Source of the DNA: Thermomonas sp. HDW16
GTDB taxonomy: Bacteria; Pseudomonadota; Gammaproteobacteria; Xanthomonadales; Xanthomonadaceae
DNA: 64,000 bases
Reading direction: 5' to 3'
NCBI RefSeq assembly: GCF_011302915.1
Contig: NZ_CP049872.1
Coordinates: 248,001 to 312,000 of the forward strand
Part shown: positions 8,736-18,191 of the stretch, piece after piece
How the letters are laid out: each line of letters begins with the position of its first letter
Numbering within the stretch: position 1 is the first letter of the stretch
Program-made: the position numbers and the translations under genes
Notes under the pieces: model-generated
Databases searched by the model: none
Told to the model about the DNA's origin: nothing
Seen by the model: only the letters and a program-made list of their open reading frames with translations

Positions 8736-9449
8736 TCATCCACGCGCCATTGCCGTCTGCGTGCGTGCACGCACCGGCGTGCTCAAGTATTTGCGGCTGA
8801 GGTAAGCACCGGCCAGCACAGCCACGCCCAGCGGCGCCAGCCAGGCGATGTTCTGGAACAGCGGGCCCTGCAGCATCGGCAACAAACGCGGCAGGCCGAT
8901 CGACAGGAAGGCGATGTGGGTGGCCACGCCATTGCCCAGCATCGCGTTCAGATGCTGGCGCATCCACCAGCGCGTTTCGGTCGGCGGCTGCGCGGCGAAG
9001 CGGCGCATGCGCACGAAGCCGAGGATGCCGATCAGCGAAAAACTCACGATGATCAGCTGCATCTGCTGGGCGATGAACAGTCCGACCAGCGCGATGCCGA
9101 TGCCCGCCGCAAGGTTCAGCCACATCAGCGCGCGATACACCGGGCCGGTGTAGCGCGCCCAATCGCGCTTGTCGCGGATCGCGCGCCAACTCAGCCACAC
9201 CCCGGTGACGGTGATCGCGATCAGGTACAGCAGGAAGCCGCCGATTACCGGCTTGCCGTAGGCGAACACGATCATCAGGCTCATCGGCAAGGCGAATGCC
9301 AGCAGCGCCGCCATCGCCAACAGATACCACTTGCCTGCGAGCACATGCAGCGGGCTGCCCTTGCGTACCAACCCGGCGGTCCAGAAGGTCAACAACGCGA
9401 GCGTGCCGAAACCAGCATGGGCGATGGCGAGCAACGAATAGGCGGTCAT
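8736..9449 (-). CDS. Predicted seven-helix membrane protein, DUF2306-like (237 aa)
   Basis: Almost entirely hydrophobic with about seven membrane spans. A first helix with AHAGFGTLAL is followed by PLHVLAGKWYLLAM, a loop WRAIRDKRDWARYTGP, and an HLNAMLGNG segment near residue 165 with conserved His and Asn. This layout recalls DUF2306 proteins, which have no proven function. The ATG at 9449 follows GGAG by six bases, so longer upstream starts are rejected. It is divergent from the histidine kinase at 9604 with a 154-bp shared control region, so the kinase pair may regulate it (inference). Confidence 0.7.
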   Translation of the reverse strand: MTAYSLLAIAHAGFGTLALLTFWTAGLVRKGSPLHVLAGKWYLLAMAALLAFALPMSLMIVFAYGKPVIGGFLLYLIAITVTGVWLSWRAIRDKRDWARYTGPVYRALMWLNLAAGIGIALVGLFIAQQMQLIIVSFSLIGILGFVRMRRFAAQPPTETRWWMRQHLNAMLGNGVATHIAFLSIGLPRLLPMLQGPLFQNIAWLAPLGVAVLAGAYLSRKYLSTPVRARTQTAMARG

Positions 9450-9603
9450 GGCAGGCTCCGAAGACACCGATGTGGCGGTGCGATCAGTGTCGATATCGAC
9501 CCATTCCAGCTCAGGTGCCACGGGTCATCGCCGCGAGGTGCCGGAAGTCACTTTCTGCGACCGCGCCATTGCCGATGCCGTCCATGCACCGCAGCATGGC
9601 GGC

Positions 9604-10698
9604 ATGCGCGAAACCCTGGCCCGCCTGCTGCATCCGCTCAACCTGGCCGGCATCGCCACTTGGCTGGCGGTGGCGATGGTGGTGCGTCCGGGCGATATGC
9701 CGCCGTGGCGCAACGATGTCCTGCTGCTTGCCTGGCTGCTCGCCTTCCTCGGTGCCAGTGCGATCTGCGAGCGCTACAAGGCCTGGCGCGTGGCCTGTTT
9801 CGCGATCGAAGCCACCACCACCCTGGCCTTGGTCTGGCTGGCCGACAACCGCAGCACCACCCCGGTGCTACTGGTGGTGCTGGTGGCGCAGATGGCGATG
9901 GTCTATCCGCTGCGCGTGGTGCTGCCGTTCGCGCTTGCCGTCAACGTGGCGATCTATCTGCTGCTGGGCCACGAGAGCGGCGACAACAATCTGGCGCTGA
10001 TGCTGAGCTACGGCGGCTTCCAGCTGTTCGCCGCGCTCACCTCGCATTACGCACGCAGCGCCGAAGAAGCGCGCGACCGGCTGGCCCAGGTCAATGCCGA
10101 CCTGCTGGCCACCCGCGCCCTGCTGGCCGACAGCGCGCGCGATGGCGAACGCCTGCGGGTCGCCCGCGAACTGCATGACGTGGCCGGCCACAAGCTCACC
10201 GCGCTGCGCCTCAACCTGCGCGCGCTGCAGGCGGCATCGCCATCGCCGCAGCTGCAACTGGCCGAACAACTGTCCGCCGAATTGCTGGGCGATATCCGCG
10301 GCGTGGTGCATGCGCTGCGCGACCCGCACGGACTCGACATCGACACCGCCTTGCGCGTGCTGGCTGCACCGTATCCGCGTCCGACGCTGCAGCTGTCGAT
10401 CGATGACGACGTGGTGATTGAAGACCCGGCGCTGGCGGACACCGTGCTGCGCACCGTGCAGGAAGCGCTGACCAATGCCGCCCGCCACGGCCAGGCAAAG
10501 CTGCTCGCCGTACGCCTGCATCGCGACCACGGCCGGCTACGGGTGGAGATCGAAGACGATGGCCGCGCGCAGTTCCCGCTGCGCGAGGGCCATGGCCTGA
10601 CCGGCATGCGCGAACGCATCGTCGCCATGCACGGGCGGTTACATGTTTCGCAGGCCACACGCGGTGGCCTGCGTATCGAAGCGAGCCTGCCGGCATGA
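9604..10698 (+). CDS. Sensor histidine kinase, DesK/NarX class (364 aa)
   Basis: Five or so N-terminal membrane helices (residues 10-155) are followed by a short coiled coil and a HisKA_3 dimerisation domain with the phospho-acceptor His in RVARELHDVAGHKL near residue 185. The HATPase domain has the N box TVQEALTNAARHG and the G box GHGLTGMRERI. There is no periplasmic sensor domain of note, so the stimulus is probably membrane-based. The stop overlaps the start of the response regulator by 4 bp, so they are a translationally coupled pair. The start at 9604 is preferred because the upstream in-frame region overlaps the divergent gene. Confidence 0.9.
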   Translation: MRETLARLLHPLNLAGIATWLAVAMVVRPGDMPPWRNDVLLLAWLLAFLGASAICERYKAWRVACFAIEATTTLALVWLADNRSTTPVLLVVLVAQMAMVYPLRVVLPFALAVNVAIYLLLGHESGDNNLALMLSYGGFQLFAALTSHYARSAEEARDRLAQVNADLLATRALLADSARDGERLRVARELHDVAGHKLTALRLNLRALQAASPSPQLQLAEQLSAELLGDIRGVVHALRDPHGLDIDTALRVLAAPYPRPTLQLSIDDDVVIEDPALADTVLRTVQEALTNAARHGQAKLLAVRLHRDHGRLRVEIEDDGRAQFPLREGHGLTGMRERIVAMHGRLHVSQATRGGLRIEASLPA

Positions 10699-11336
10699 GC
10701 GAGGCGCCGATCCGCGTCGCACTGGCCGACGACCAGGCGCTGGTGCGCGCCGGCTTGCGCGCGCTGCTGCAACAACAGGGCATCGAGATCGTGTTCGAGG
10801 CCGACGACGGGCAAGCCCTGCTCGATGCGCTGCAGGCCACGCCGGTCGACATCGTGCTCAGCGACATCCGCATGCCGGGCATGGACGGGATCGCCGCGCT
10901 GGAAGCCTTGCGCGCGCGCGGCGATGCCACGCCGGTGCTGCTGCTGACCACCTTCGACGATGCCGATCTGTTGCTGCGCGCCAGCGAAGCCGGTGCGCAA
11001 GGCTTCCTGCTCAAGGATGCCGCGCCGGAGGACCTGCGCGAGGCGATCGCCCGCGTCGCCGCTGGCGAGACCCTGCTGCAACCGGTCAGCACCGATGCGG
11101 TGCGCGCGCGCTACCGCTATCACGCCGACGATGCACCGCCGCGCGACACCTTCGGCAAGCGCGAAGTGGCGATCCTGCGCCTGATCGCCGGCGGCTATTC
11201 CAACAAGGAGATCGCGCGCAGCCTGTTCCTGGCCGAAGGCACGGTGAAGAACTACGTGTCCGAGATCCTGGACAAACTGGGCACCCGCGACCGCACCCGC
11301 GCGGTGCTCAAGGCGATTACCCTGCGGATCATCTAA
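10695..11336 (+). CDS. NarL/LuxR-type response regulator (213 aa)
   Basis: The N-terminal receiver (residues 1-120) has the phospho-acceptor Asp in VLSDIRMPGMDG, an LLTTF Thr switch residue and the LLKDA lysine. A C-terminal LuxR-type HTH (residues 148-213) carries KREVAILRLIAGGYSNKEIA and GTVKNYVSEIL. It is the cognate partner of the kinase it overlaps, and would activate or repress transcription on phosphorylation. Likely targets are its own neighbours: the divergent membrane gene at 8736 and perhaps the DUF389 gene 43 bp downstream (inference). Confidence 0.93.
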   Translation: MSEAPIRVALADDQALVRAGLRALLQQQGIEIVFEADDGQALLDALQATPVDIVLSDIRMPGMDGIAALEALRARGDATPVLLLTTFDDADLLLRASEAGAQGFLLKDAAPEDLREAIARVAAGETLLQPVSTDAVRARYRYHADDAPPRDTFGKREVAILRLIAGGYSNKEIARSLFLAEGTVKNYVSEILDKLGTRDRTRAVLKAITLRII

Positions 11337-11379
11337 GACGGCGCGAGCGCCTGCACACCGTCACCGGTATCCTGCGCCG

Positions 11380-12960
11380 ATGAACTCCCGCTTCGATTTT
11401 CCCTCGCTGCCCGCGTTGTGGCGCTGGGCACGGCAGTGGCGCCAGAACCAACTGGTGGAAACCTGCGACCGCGTGGACGTACTCGACCATGTCCACGACG
11501 CCGGCCACCTGGCGCCGCGCTACGCCTTCATGATCGTGATGTCCTGCGGCATCGCCACCCTGGGCCTGCTGCAGAACTCGGCGGCGGTGATCATCGGCGC
11601 GATGCTGATCTCCCCGTTGATGGGGCCAATCATCGGCCTGGGCATGGGCCTGGCCACCTTCGATTTGCGCAGCATCCGCGAGTCCCTGCTCACCTTGCTG
11701 GTCGGCATCGGCCTGGCGCTGACCATTTCGATCCTGATCGTGTGGATGTCGCCGCTGAAGGCCGCCACCAGCGAGATCCTGGCGCGCACCGAACCGACCT
11801 TCTTCGACCTGCTGGTGGCGGTGTTCTCCGGCCTGGCCGGTGCCTACGCCACGGTCACCCGCAAGGGTGAGGCGATCGTCGGCGTGGCGATCGCCACCGC
11901 CTTGATGCCGCCGCTGGCCGTGGTCGGTTACGGCATCGCGGTGCTGAACTGGAACATCGCCGGCGGTGCCGCCTTCCTGTTCATGACCAACCTGCTGGCG
12001 ATCGCGTTGTCGGTCACCATCGTCGCCCGCCTGTACGGCTTCGGCGGTTCCGACAGCCCCAAGCAGACCGCGTGGCAGGCCGGCCTGATCATCGTCAGCT
12101 TCCTGCTGCTGTCGATCCCGCTGGGACTGGCGTTGAAGCGCATCGCGCTGCAATCGCAGACCGAACTCATCGTGCGCTCGACCCTGGACGCGAAGGCGCA
12201 GGAATTCGCAGGGCGCGTCAACGGGCTGCGGGTGGATTCCAGCGGCGATGGCGTGGCGGTGGAAGCGGTGGTGCTGATGCCGAAGCACGTCGCCGGGATC
12301 GACGCGCAACTGCAACTGCTGCTCGGCGAGAAGCTGGGCCGGCCGGTCACGGTGCGCGTGCAGGAAGTGCTGACCGCGGACGATGCCAGCTTCGCCCAGC
12401 AACAGGGCACGCTGGCCGAACTGCGGCGCAGCGTGACCGCGCTGCAGGATGCGGAAAGCGTGCGCGGCGCCCAACAGCGCGCGATCGCCGATGAACGCGC
12501 CGGCCTGCAAGCCAGCCTGCTGCCCTATCTCGGCCGCATGCAACGCAGTGCGGATGGCAGCTATTGGGAACTGTGGGTGGCCCCGGACACGCATATGTCG
12601 CTGGCGCGTGCCGCGCGCATCGAGACCGAAGTCAACGCCGCGCGCAAGCAAGGAGCGCCGACACTACGGGTGTACCCGCCATTGCAGGCGCTGCCTGCGA
12701 TCGCGCTGGGCACCACCACGGCCGATGCCCCCGGCCCGGACGCCGCCAGCGCGAATACGCTGGCCACCCAAGCATGGGCGCTGCAGCGCTGGCGAGCGAG
12801 CGCGGTGGACGCCCAGCTGTCCACACGCGACGACGCCCAAGCCGAAGCGTGGACGGCGGCCTTGCGTTCGGCGCTGTCGTTGCGCGGGATCGCGTTGGGC
12901 GATATCGAACGCAGCCGTACCGGCGAAGCGCGCCTGCAGCTTGCTTTGCCCACCCAGTAA
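11380..12960 (+). CDS. DUF389 domain membrane protein (526 aa)
   Basis: The N-terminal half (residues 45-260) is the DUF389 membrane domain with characteristic blocks: NSAAVIIGAMLISPLMGPI, GEAIVGVAIATALMPPLAVVGYG and several further helices. The C-terminal half is a soluble, Ala/Arg/Gln-rich region without recognised motifs. It may contain a beta-rich unit around residues 280-350 and a coiled coil near 340-390. DUF389 proteins are conserved but uncharacterised; a transporter-like role is guessed in databases. It follows the two-component pair closely on the same strand and may belong to its transcript. Confidence 0.88.
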   Translation: MNSRFDFPSLPALWRWARQWRQNQLVETCDRVDVLDHVHDAGHLAPRYAFMIVMSCGIATLGLLQNSAAVIIGAMLISPLMGPIIGLGMGLATFDLRSIRESLLTLLVGIGLALTISILIVWMSPLKAATSEILARTEPTFFDLLVAVFSGLAGAYATVTRKGEAIVGVAIATALMPPLAVVGYGIAVLNWNIAGGAAFLFMTNLLAIALSVTIVARLYGFGGSDSPKQTAWQAGLIIVSFLLLSIPLGLALKRIALQSQTELIVRSTLDAKAQEFAGRVNGLRVDSSGDGVAVEAVVLMPKHVAGIDAQLQLLLGEKLGRPVTVRVQEVLTADDASFAQQQGTLAELRRSVTALQDAESVRGAQQRAIADERAGLQASLLPYLGRMQRSADGSYWELWVAPDTHMSLARAARIETEVNAARKQGAPTLRVYPPLQALPAIALGTTTADAPGPDAASANTLATQAWALQRWRASAVDAQLSTRDDAQAEAWTAALRSALSLRGIALGDIERSRTGEARLQLALPTQ

Positions 12961-12966
12961 ACCGGC

Positions 12967-13500
12967 TCAGGGTTTCGCGGGCCAGCCTTCGGGCACGTCC
13001 ACGTAACCGCCACTCAAATCGATGCCGGCTTTGTCTTCGCCGGCGGCGACCTCGACTTCGATCAATTCGTCCGGCGGGCATGGCGCGCGGATGCAGCGGA
13101 TCTGCGTCGCATGCGCGATCAATTGCAGTTCACTGCCCTGCGCCCAACCCATCAGGAAGTAGCGGCCCGGCGCAACGCCAAGGCGGTACTCGGTTGCGCC
13201 AGCGGGCGAGTCGATGCAGGTGGGCGCGCCACCATCCAGCGGATGCGCGCAGATGCGCAGTGCGGGTAGTGGTCGGTTGCCGTCGCGGATCGCGCCACGC
13301 AGGCTGGCACTGGAGGAGGTGGCTTCCGGCGCTTTCGCTGTTTCTGCAGGGGTCGCGGCTGCGGCCGCAGTGGGTGCCGGGGGGGTGGGCGTGGCGGAAC
13401 CGGTCGATGGTGGGGCGTCCGGCACCGGTGCCGTGCTTGCCGGGGCGCAGGCGGACAGCGGCAGCGCCGCGAACAACAGGATGGGCAACATCCGCGACAT
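12967..13500 (-). CDS. Putative lipoprotein with Pro/Ala-rich linker (177 aa)
   Basis: Starts at the ATG at 13500, six bases after AAGGAG. The lipoprotein signal ends in LSAC at residue 18. A 45-residue Ala/Pro/Thr-rich linker follows, then a compact domain from about residue 70 with three or four Cys (RICAHPLDG, TCIDSPAG, IRCIRAPCPPDE), suggesting one or two disulfides. The beta-strand-like pattern (LRGAIRDGNRPLPAL, YRLGVAPGRYFLMG) resembles small carboxypeptidase-regulatory-like or Ig-like folds, but I do not recognise the family. It is convergent with the DUF389 gene and divergent from fbp. Confidence 0.75.
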   Translation of the reverse strand: MSRMLPILLFAALPLSACAPASTAPVPDAPPSTGSATPTPPAPTAAAAATPAETAKAPEATSSSASLRGAIRDGNRPLPALRICAHPLDGGAPTCIDSPAGATEYRLGVAPGRYFLMGWAQGSELQLIAHATQIRCIRAPCPPDELIEVEVAAGEDKAGIDLSGGYVDVPEGWPAKP

Positions 13501-13567
13501 GGGTTCTCCTTCGAGCGACGGGCTTCGGCGACAATAACGCCTCCTTTCGCCGCCTGCCTGACTGCTT

Positions 13568-14599
13568 ATGTCGTCCACGACCATTTCGCTGACCCGCTTC
13601 CTGATCGAGGAGCAGCGCGCCGGCCGCATCAATCCCGACCTGCGCCTGCTGGTCGAAGTCGTCGCCCGTGCCTGCAAGCGCATCTCGATCGCGGTCGGCA
13701 AGGGCGCGCTGGGCGGCGTGCTCGGCGATGCGCTGAGCGCCGGCGAGGCCAGCATCAACGTGCAGGGCGAGGCGCAGAAGAAGCTTGACGTGCTCAGCAA
13801 CGAAATCCTGATGGAAGCCAATGCCTGGGGCGGCCACCTGGCCGGGTTGGCCTCGGAGGAGATGGATACCTCGCACCCGATCCCGGACAAATACCCGCGC
13901 GGCAACTACCTGTTGCTGTTCGATCCCCTGGACGGCAGCTCCAACATCGACGTCAACATCTCGGTCGGCACCATCTTCTCGGTGCTGCGTTGCCCGGACG
14001 GCGTGACCAATCCGGGCGACGAACATTTCCTGCAGCCCGGCAGCGCCCAGGTCGCGGCCGGTTACTGCACCTACGGGCCCAGCACGATGCTGGTGCTGAC
14101 CGTGGGCCACGGCACCCATGCCTTCACCCTGGACCGCGAAGTCGGTTCATTCGTGCTGACCACGCGTGGCATGAAGATTCCGGAAGAAACTAGGGAATTC
14201 GCGGTCAACGTGTCCAACCAGCGTTTCTGGGAAGCGCCGATGCAGGCCTATGTCGGCGACATGCTGGCCGGCAAGGAAGGCCCGCGCGGCAAGGACTTCA
14301 ACATGCGCTGGGTGGCCAGCATGGTCGCCGACGTGCACCGCATCCTCACCCGCGGCGGCATCTTCAGCTATCCGCTGGACAGCAAGTGCGCCCCCAAGGG
14401 CGGCAAGCTGCGGCTGATGTACGAAGCCAACCCGATGAGCCTGCTGGTCGAACAGGCCGGCGGCGCGGCCAGCACCGGCCGCATGCGCATGCTGGACGTA
14501 CAGCCCACCGGCCTGCATATGCGGGTGCCGGTGTTCATGGGCAGCAAGGCGGAAGTCGAAACCGCGGTGCGCTACCACGCCGAACACGACGCGCCCTGA
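13568..14599 (+). CDS. fbp: Fructose-1,6-bisphosphatase class I (343 aa)
   Basis: Gluconeogenic enzyme hydrolysing fructose-1,6-bisphosphate to fructose-6-phosphate, metal dependent. The catalytic metal site [12 protein letters not shown] (residues about 118-129) and the upstream SEEMD acidic cluster are intact. The C-terminal substrate-binding region [12 protein letters not shown] and the following EQAGG motif are present. Length is typical for the bacterial class I enzyme. Monocistronic, facing the response regulator at 14607 across a shared hairpin. Confidence 0.96.
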   Translation: MSSTTISLTRFLIEEQRAGRINPDLRLLVEVVARACKRISIAVGKGALGGVLGDALSAGEASINVQGEAQKKLDVLSNEILMEANAWGGHLAGLASEEMDTSHPIPDKYPRGNYLLLFDPLDGSSNIDVNISVGTIFSVLRCPDGVTNPGDEHFLQPGSAQVAAGYCTYGPSTMLVLTVGHGTHAFTLDREVGSFVLTTRGMKIPEETREFAVNVSNQRFWEAPMQAYVGDMLAGKEGPRGKDFNMRWVASMVADVHRILTRGGIFSYPLDSKCAPKGGKLRLMYEANPMSLLVEQAGGAASTGRMRMLDVQPTGLHMRVPVFMGSKAEVETAVRYHAEHDAP

Positions 14600-14614
14600 G
14601 CCAGACTCAGGGCG
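14592..14614. terminator. Shared hairpin between convergent fbp and response regulator genes
   Basis: A perfect 9-bp stem CGCCCTGAG / CTCAGGGCG with loop CCAGA. The fbp stop codon lies inside the left arm, and the opposing gene's stop begins within the right arm. There is no T-run on either side, so this is a terminator candidate by position only. Confidence 0.4.
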
Positions 14615-15044
14615 TGGTTGGCGGCTGGTTCAGCGCCAGCCAGTACAGGCCGATCTGCCGCACCACCTCGACAAAGCGTTCGTACTCGACCGGCTTCTGG
14701 ATGTAGCTGTTGGCGCCGAGTGCGTACACCTTGTCGACATCGAAGGGCTCGGCGCTGGTGGTCAGCACCACCACCGGCAGGGTGCTGGTGGCAGGCGCGG
14801 CGCGAATGGCCTGCAGCACTTCGCGGCCATCGAGCTTGGGCAGGTTGAGGTCCAACAGCACCAGCGCCGGCAGTTCATCGGGCGTGCAGGCCTGCAGGAA
14901 AGCCACCGCTTCGGCACCATCACTGACCACCCGCAACCGGTAGTCGGCACCGGTATCGGCGAAGGCGATGCGGGTCAGCTCCGCATCGTCCGGGTTGTCC
15001 TCGACCAGCAGGAGTTCCTTGCTGAAGCCGATCTTCTCGTTCAT
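14607..15044 (-). CDS. CheY-like response regulator, Rcp1 type (145 aa)
   Basis: A stand-alone receiver domain with no output domain. LLVEDNPDDAEL gives the acidic pair, LVLLDLNLPKLDG the phospho-acceptor Asp near residue 68, VVVLTTSAEP the Thr, and SYIQKPVEYERF the lysine. This is the subtype that pairs with phytochrome-like or PAS-linked kinases. It begins 4 bp inside the end of the histidine kinase gene upstream, so it is its evident partner. The downstream effector is unknown. Confidence 0.92.
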   Translation of the reverse strand: MNEKIGFSKELLLVEDNPDDAELTRIAFADTGADYRLRVVSDGAEAVAFLQACTPDELPALVLLDLNLPKLDGREVLQAIRAAPATSTLPVVVLTTSAEPFDVDKVYALGANSYIQKPVEYERFVEVVRQIGLYWLALNQPPTTP

Positions 15045-16234
15045 GCCGCCCGCGCCCCCATCGCGCCATCGTCTGGTTGTGTTCCATCGCCCGCACGCGG
15101 CAGGTCGCGCAGTTCCACGTGGAAGCTCGCACCGGCATCCGGCACCGCCTCCGCGCGGATCCCGCCGTGATGCCGGCCGACGATCTGCTGGGCGATGGTC
15201 AGGCCAATGCCATCGCCCGCGCCCTGTTCGCCGCTGTGCAAGCGTTGGAACGGTTCGAACAGTTTGCCGGCATACGCCATGTCGAAACCGATGCCATGGT
15301 CACGAACCACGAAATGCAGGCCATGGTCGTCGCGCACACCCTCGACCTCCACCGCCACGATTTCGCGACTGGCGGAGAACTGCCAGGCATTGCGCAGCAA
15401 TTGCGTGAGCAGGATCTTCAGCAAGCGCTCGTCGCCGATCACTTCCAGCCCTGGCTGAACATGGATTCGCGTCGCTCGATCCGGCTGCATGTCGTGCAGC
15501 TCGGCGGCCGCCCATTCCGCCAGCAGGCTGACATCCACCGGTCCCGGCCGCAATTGCGCGCGACCGATCCGCGCCAGTTCCAGCAAGCTTTCGATCAGCG
15601 AACCCATGCGCGCACTCGCGCTGCGGATGCGCGCCAGCTGTTCGCGGCCCGGCGCATCCAACGCATCCCCGGCATTCCGTTCCAGTTGCATGGCGAAACC
15701 GTCGATCGTCCGTAACGGTGCGCGCAGGTCATGCGAGACCCCGTGCGCGAAGACTTCCAGTCGTCGTTGCGCCGCTTCCAGCGCGGCGGTACGTTCGCGC
15801 ACCCGTTCTTCAAGATGCTCGTTGAGATCGCGCAACTCACGTTCCGCCGTGCGCTGTGCGGTCACGTCCCGGAACTGGGAGATGAAATAGCGCGGTGCGC
15901 CCGTCGCATCGCGCATCAGTGCGGCGTTCAACAGCACGTCGATCGCATGCCCATCGCGATGCAGGTAGCGTTTCTCCGCATCCACCGAAGGCTGTGCCCC
16001 CGACATCAGGTCCCGGCGCAATTGCTCGCTCAATGGCAGGTCGACTGGATGGCTGATGTCGTGCACCAGCAGGCCGACAAGCTCGTTTCCGTCGCGACCC
16101 AACATTCGGCACAAGGCCGGGTTGACGTCGACGAATCGCCCTTCCAGCGACACGATGGCCATGCCGATCCCTGCCGAGGCCATGGCCAGGCGGAAACGCG
16201 CTTCGTCTTGGTCGTCGGCCTGGTGCGGGGGCAT
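15041..16234 (-). CDS. PAS-domain sensor histidine kinase (397 aa)
   Basis: A soluble kinase with an N-terminal PAS domain (residues 10-130, with FVDVNPALCRMLG and the PAC-like YFISQFRDVTAQR), a coiled-coil linker, and a HisKA domain with the phospho-His in FAHGVSHDLRAPLRTIDG near residue 165. The HATPase domain has a DHGIGFDM G1 box and GDGIGLTIAQQIV G2 box. No membrane segment is seen, so it senses something cytoplasmic. Its stop overlaps the CheY-like gene by 4 bp. A 125-bp gap separates it from the divergent permease. Confidence 0.92.
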   Translation of the reverse strand: MPPHQADDQDEARFRLAMASAGIGMAIVSLEGRFVDVNPALCRMLGRDGNELVGLLVHDISHPVDLPLSEQLRRDLMSGAQPSVDAEKRYLHRDGHAIDVLLNAALMRDATGAPRYFISQFRDVTAQRTAERELRDLNEHLEERVRERTAALEAAQRRLEVFAHGVSHDLRAPLRTIDGFAMQLERNAGDALDAPGREQLARIRSASARMGSLIESLLELARIGRAQLRPGPVDVSLLAEWAAAELHDMQPDRATRIHVQPGLEVIGDERLLKILLTQLLRNAWQFSASREIVAVEVEGVRDDHGLHFVVRDHGIGFDMAYAGKLFEPFQRLHSGEQGAGDGIGLTIAQQIVGRHHGGIRAEAVPDAGASFHVELRDLPRAGDGTQPDDGAMGARAA

Positions 16235-16359
16235 CGGCTGCTCGTCCTCGTTGACGCAATCTAAACATTCGCGCCGTCAAGCGCATGTGCACATCGTCGT
16301 ATTCATCCGCGCATGCATGTGTCCACACCTATACACGTGAGCGGGCACAATGCGGGGAC

Positions 16360-18174
16360 ATGGTCACCAATCCACTCCTGTTCTCGCAACTCGCCTTCGG
16401 CCTGATCCTGATCGGCGGCCTGTACCTGTTCATCACCGAGAAGCTGCGGGTCGACGTCACCGCCATGCTGATCCTGCTGGCATTGGTGCTGACCGGCGTG
16501 CTGGACAGCAAGCAGGCGCTGTCCGGCTTCGCCAGCGAACCGGCGATCATCGTCGCCGCGGTGTTCGTGATCTCCGGCGGCCTGGCCGCCACCGGGGTCA
16601 GCGAGCATATCGGCGCCTGGATCGGCCGCGCCGGCGGCGGCAGCGAATGGCGCACGATCGCGGTGGTGATGCCAGTGGTGGCGCTGCTGGCCGCCTTCAC
16701 CCACCACGTGATGGTCACTGCGATGATGCTGCCGCTGTTGCTGCGGCATGCGCGCGACCGCCAGATGCCCGCATCGCGTTTGTTGATGCCGATGTCGCTG
16801 GCGGCCTCACTGGGTACCACCTTGACCCTGGTCAGCGCACCCGCCTTCCTGCTGGCCAACGACCAGCTGAAACGCGCCGGCACGGAAGGCCTGGGCATCT
16901 TCTCGATCACCCCGATCGGCATCGCGCTGGTGGTGGTCGGCACCGTGTACATGCTGCTGACCCGCTGGATCCTGCCCAAGCGCAGCGGCGAGGGCGGCGA
17001 TGACGATTACCTGCGCCTCGGCCGCTACCGCACCGAGCTGCTGGTGGTGCCAGGCGGGCAATGGGCCACGCGCACCCTGGCCGACATGCAGAAGGCGATG
17101 GGCAAGTCGGTCTCCGTGCACGGCTGGCTGCGCGACGGCCAGCGCCGCGACGACCTGACTCCGGCCAGTCCACTGCTGGCCGGCGACATCCTGCTGGTCG
17201 AGGCCGGTGCCGACGAACTGATGTCGCTGCACGACGATCCGGGCCTGGATCTCAACGCCATCGCCCGCTATGGCGACAGTCTGGACGGCGAGGGCAAGCT
17301 GCAGCTGGTGCAGACGGTGGTGGCGCCCGGCTCGGAATTCCTCGGCCGCACCATTCGCGAACTGGATTTCTCCAAGCAGTTCCATGCGGTGATCGTGGGC
17401 CTGTGGCGACGCACCGGCCCGGTGGCCGAACGCCTGTCCGATGCCCGCCTGCGCGAAGGCGACCTGCTGGTGCTGTGGGGCCGCTCCAACCGTTTCGCCG
17501 AACTGGCCACCCACCACGGCTTCCTGCTGCTGGCGCCGTTCGCCGGCGAGGCCAAGCGCCGCCTGCGCGCGCCGCTGGCGCTGGCGATCCTGGGCGCCAC
17601 CATCCTCGCCGCCGCCACCGAATGGCTGCCGGCGCCACTGGCCTTCCTGCTCGGCGCGGTGGCGATGGTCGTCACCCGCTGCGTGGACATCAACCAGGCG
17701 TATCGCGAGATCGACGTGCGCATCTTCGTGATGATCGCCGGCGTCATTCCGCTTGGCATCGCGATGGAGCAGACCGGCACCGCCGACCTGCTGGCGCAAG
17801 GCATGTCGCACGTGATCGCCGGCTGGCCGGTGCTGGCGATGCTGCTGGTGATGTTCTCGGTGGCCGCGCTGCTCACCCAGATCATGAGCGATGCCGCCAC
17901 CACCGCCCTGCTCGGGCCGATCGCGATCGCGCTGGCCCAGCTGCTCGACTTGCCGCCCACTCCGTTCGTGGTGTGCACCGCGCTGGGTGCCGTGGTCGCC
18001 TTCCTGACCCCGATCGGCCACCACGGCAACCTGCTGATCCTCGGCCCCGGTCAATACCGCTTCGGCGACTTCCTGCGCGTCGGCCTGCCATTGACCGTGC
18101 TGATCGCCCTGGTCAGCGCGTGGATGGCGCGCTGGCTGTGGCTGGGCGGCCCGCTGCTGCCGCATTTCGGATGA
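16360..18174 (+). CDS. SLC13-family permease with two TrkA-C domains (604 aa)
   Basis: Two halves of membrane helices flank a soluble centre. The N-terminal set (residues 5-215) and C-terminal set (residues 405-600) make the sodium/sulfate-dicarboxylate-type fold, with FTHHVMVTAMMLP and SDAATTALLGP helix-break motifs. Residues about 220-390 hold two TrkA-C/RCK-C modules (VPGGQWATRTLADM and APGSEFLGRTIRELDF). The architecture is typical of bacterial SLC13 permeases for sulfate or dicarboxylates; the substrate cannot be read from sequence. The ATG at 16360 begins immediately before the first helix. Confidence 0.88.
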   Translation: MVTNPLLFSQLAFGLILIGGLYLFITEKLRVDVTAMLILLALVLTGVLDSKQALSGFASEPAIIVAAVFVISGGLAATGVSEHIGAWIGRAGGGSEWRTIAVVMPVVALLAAFTHHVMVTAMMLPLLLRHARDRQMPASRLLMPMSLAASLGTTLTLVSAPAFLLANDQLKRAGTEGLGIFSITPIGIALVVVGTVYMLLTRWILPKRSGEGGDDDYLRLGRYRTELLVVPGGQWATRTLADMQKAMGKSVSVHGWLRDGQRRDDLTPASPLLAGDILLVEAGADELMSLHDDPGLDLNAIARYGDSLDGEGKLQLVQTVVAPGSEFLGRTIRELDFSKQFHAVIVGLWRRTGPVAERLSDARLREGDLLVLWGRSNRFAELATHHGFLLLAPFAGEAKRRLRAPLALAILGATILAAATEWLPAPLAFLLGAVAMVVTRCVDINQAYREIDVRIFVMIAGVIPLGIAMEQTGTADLLAQGMSHVIAGWPVLAMLLVMFSVAALLTQIMSDAATTALLGPIAIALAQLLDLPPTPFVVCTALGAVVAFLTPIGHHGNLLILGPGQYRFGDFLRVGLPLTVLIALVSAWMARWLWLGGPLLPHFG

Positions 18175-18191
18175 ACTGAAAGGAGTTTGCG

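Noticed and set aside
15111..15126. parS-like AGTTCCACGTGGAAGC inside the PAS kinase gene
   Set aside because: Only 13 of 16 positions match, it is 15 kb from the other sites, and it encodes a plausible kinase segment. Probably chance.
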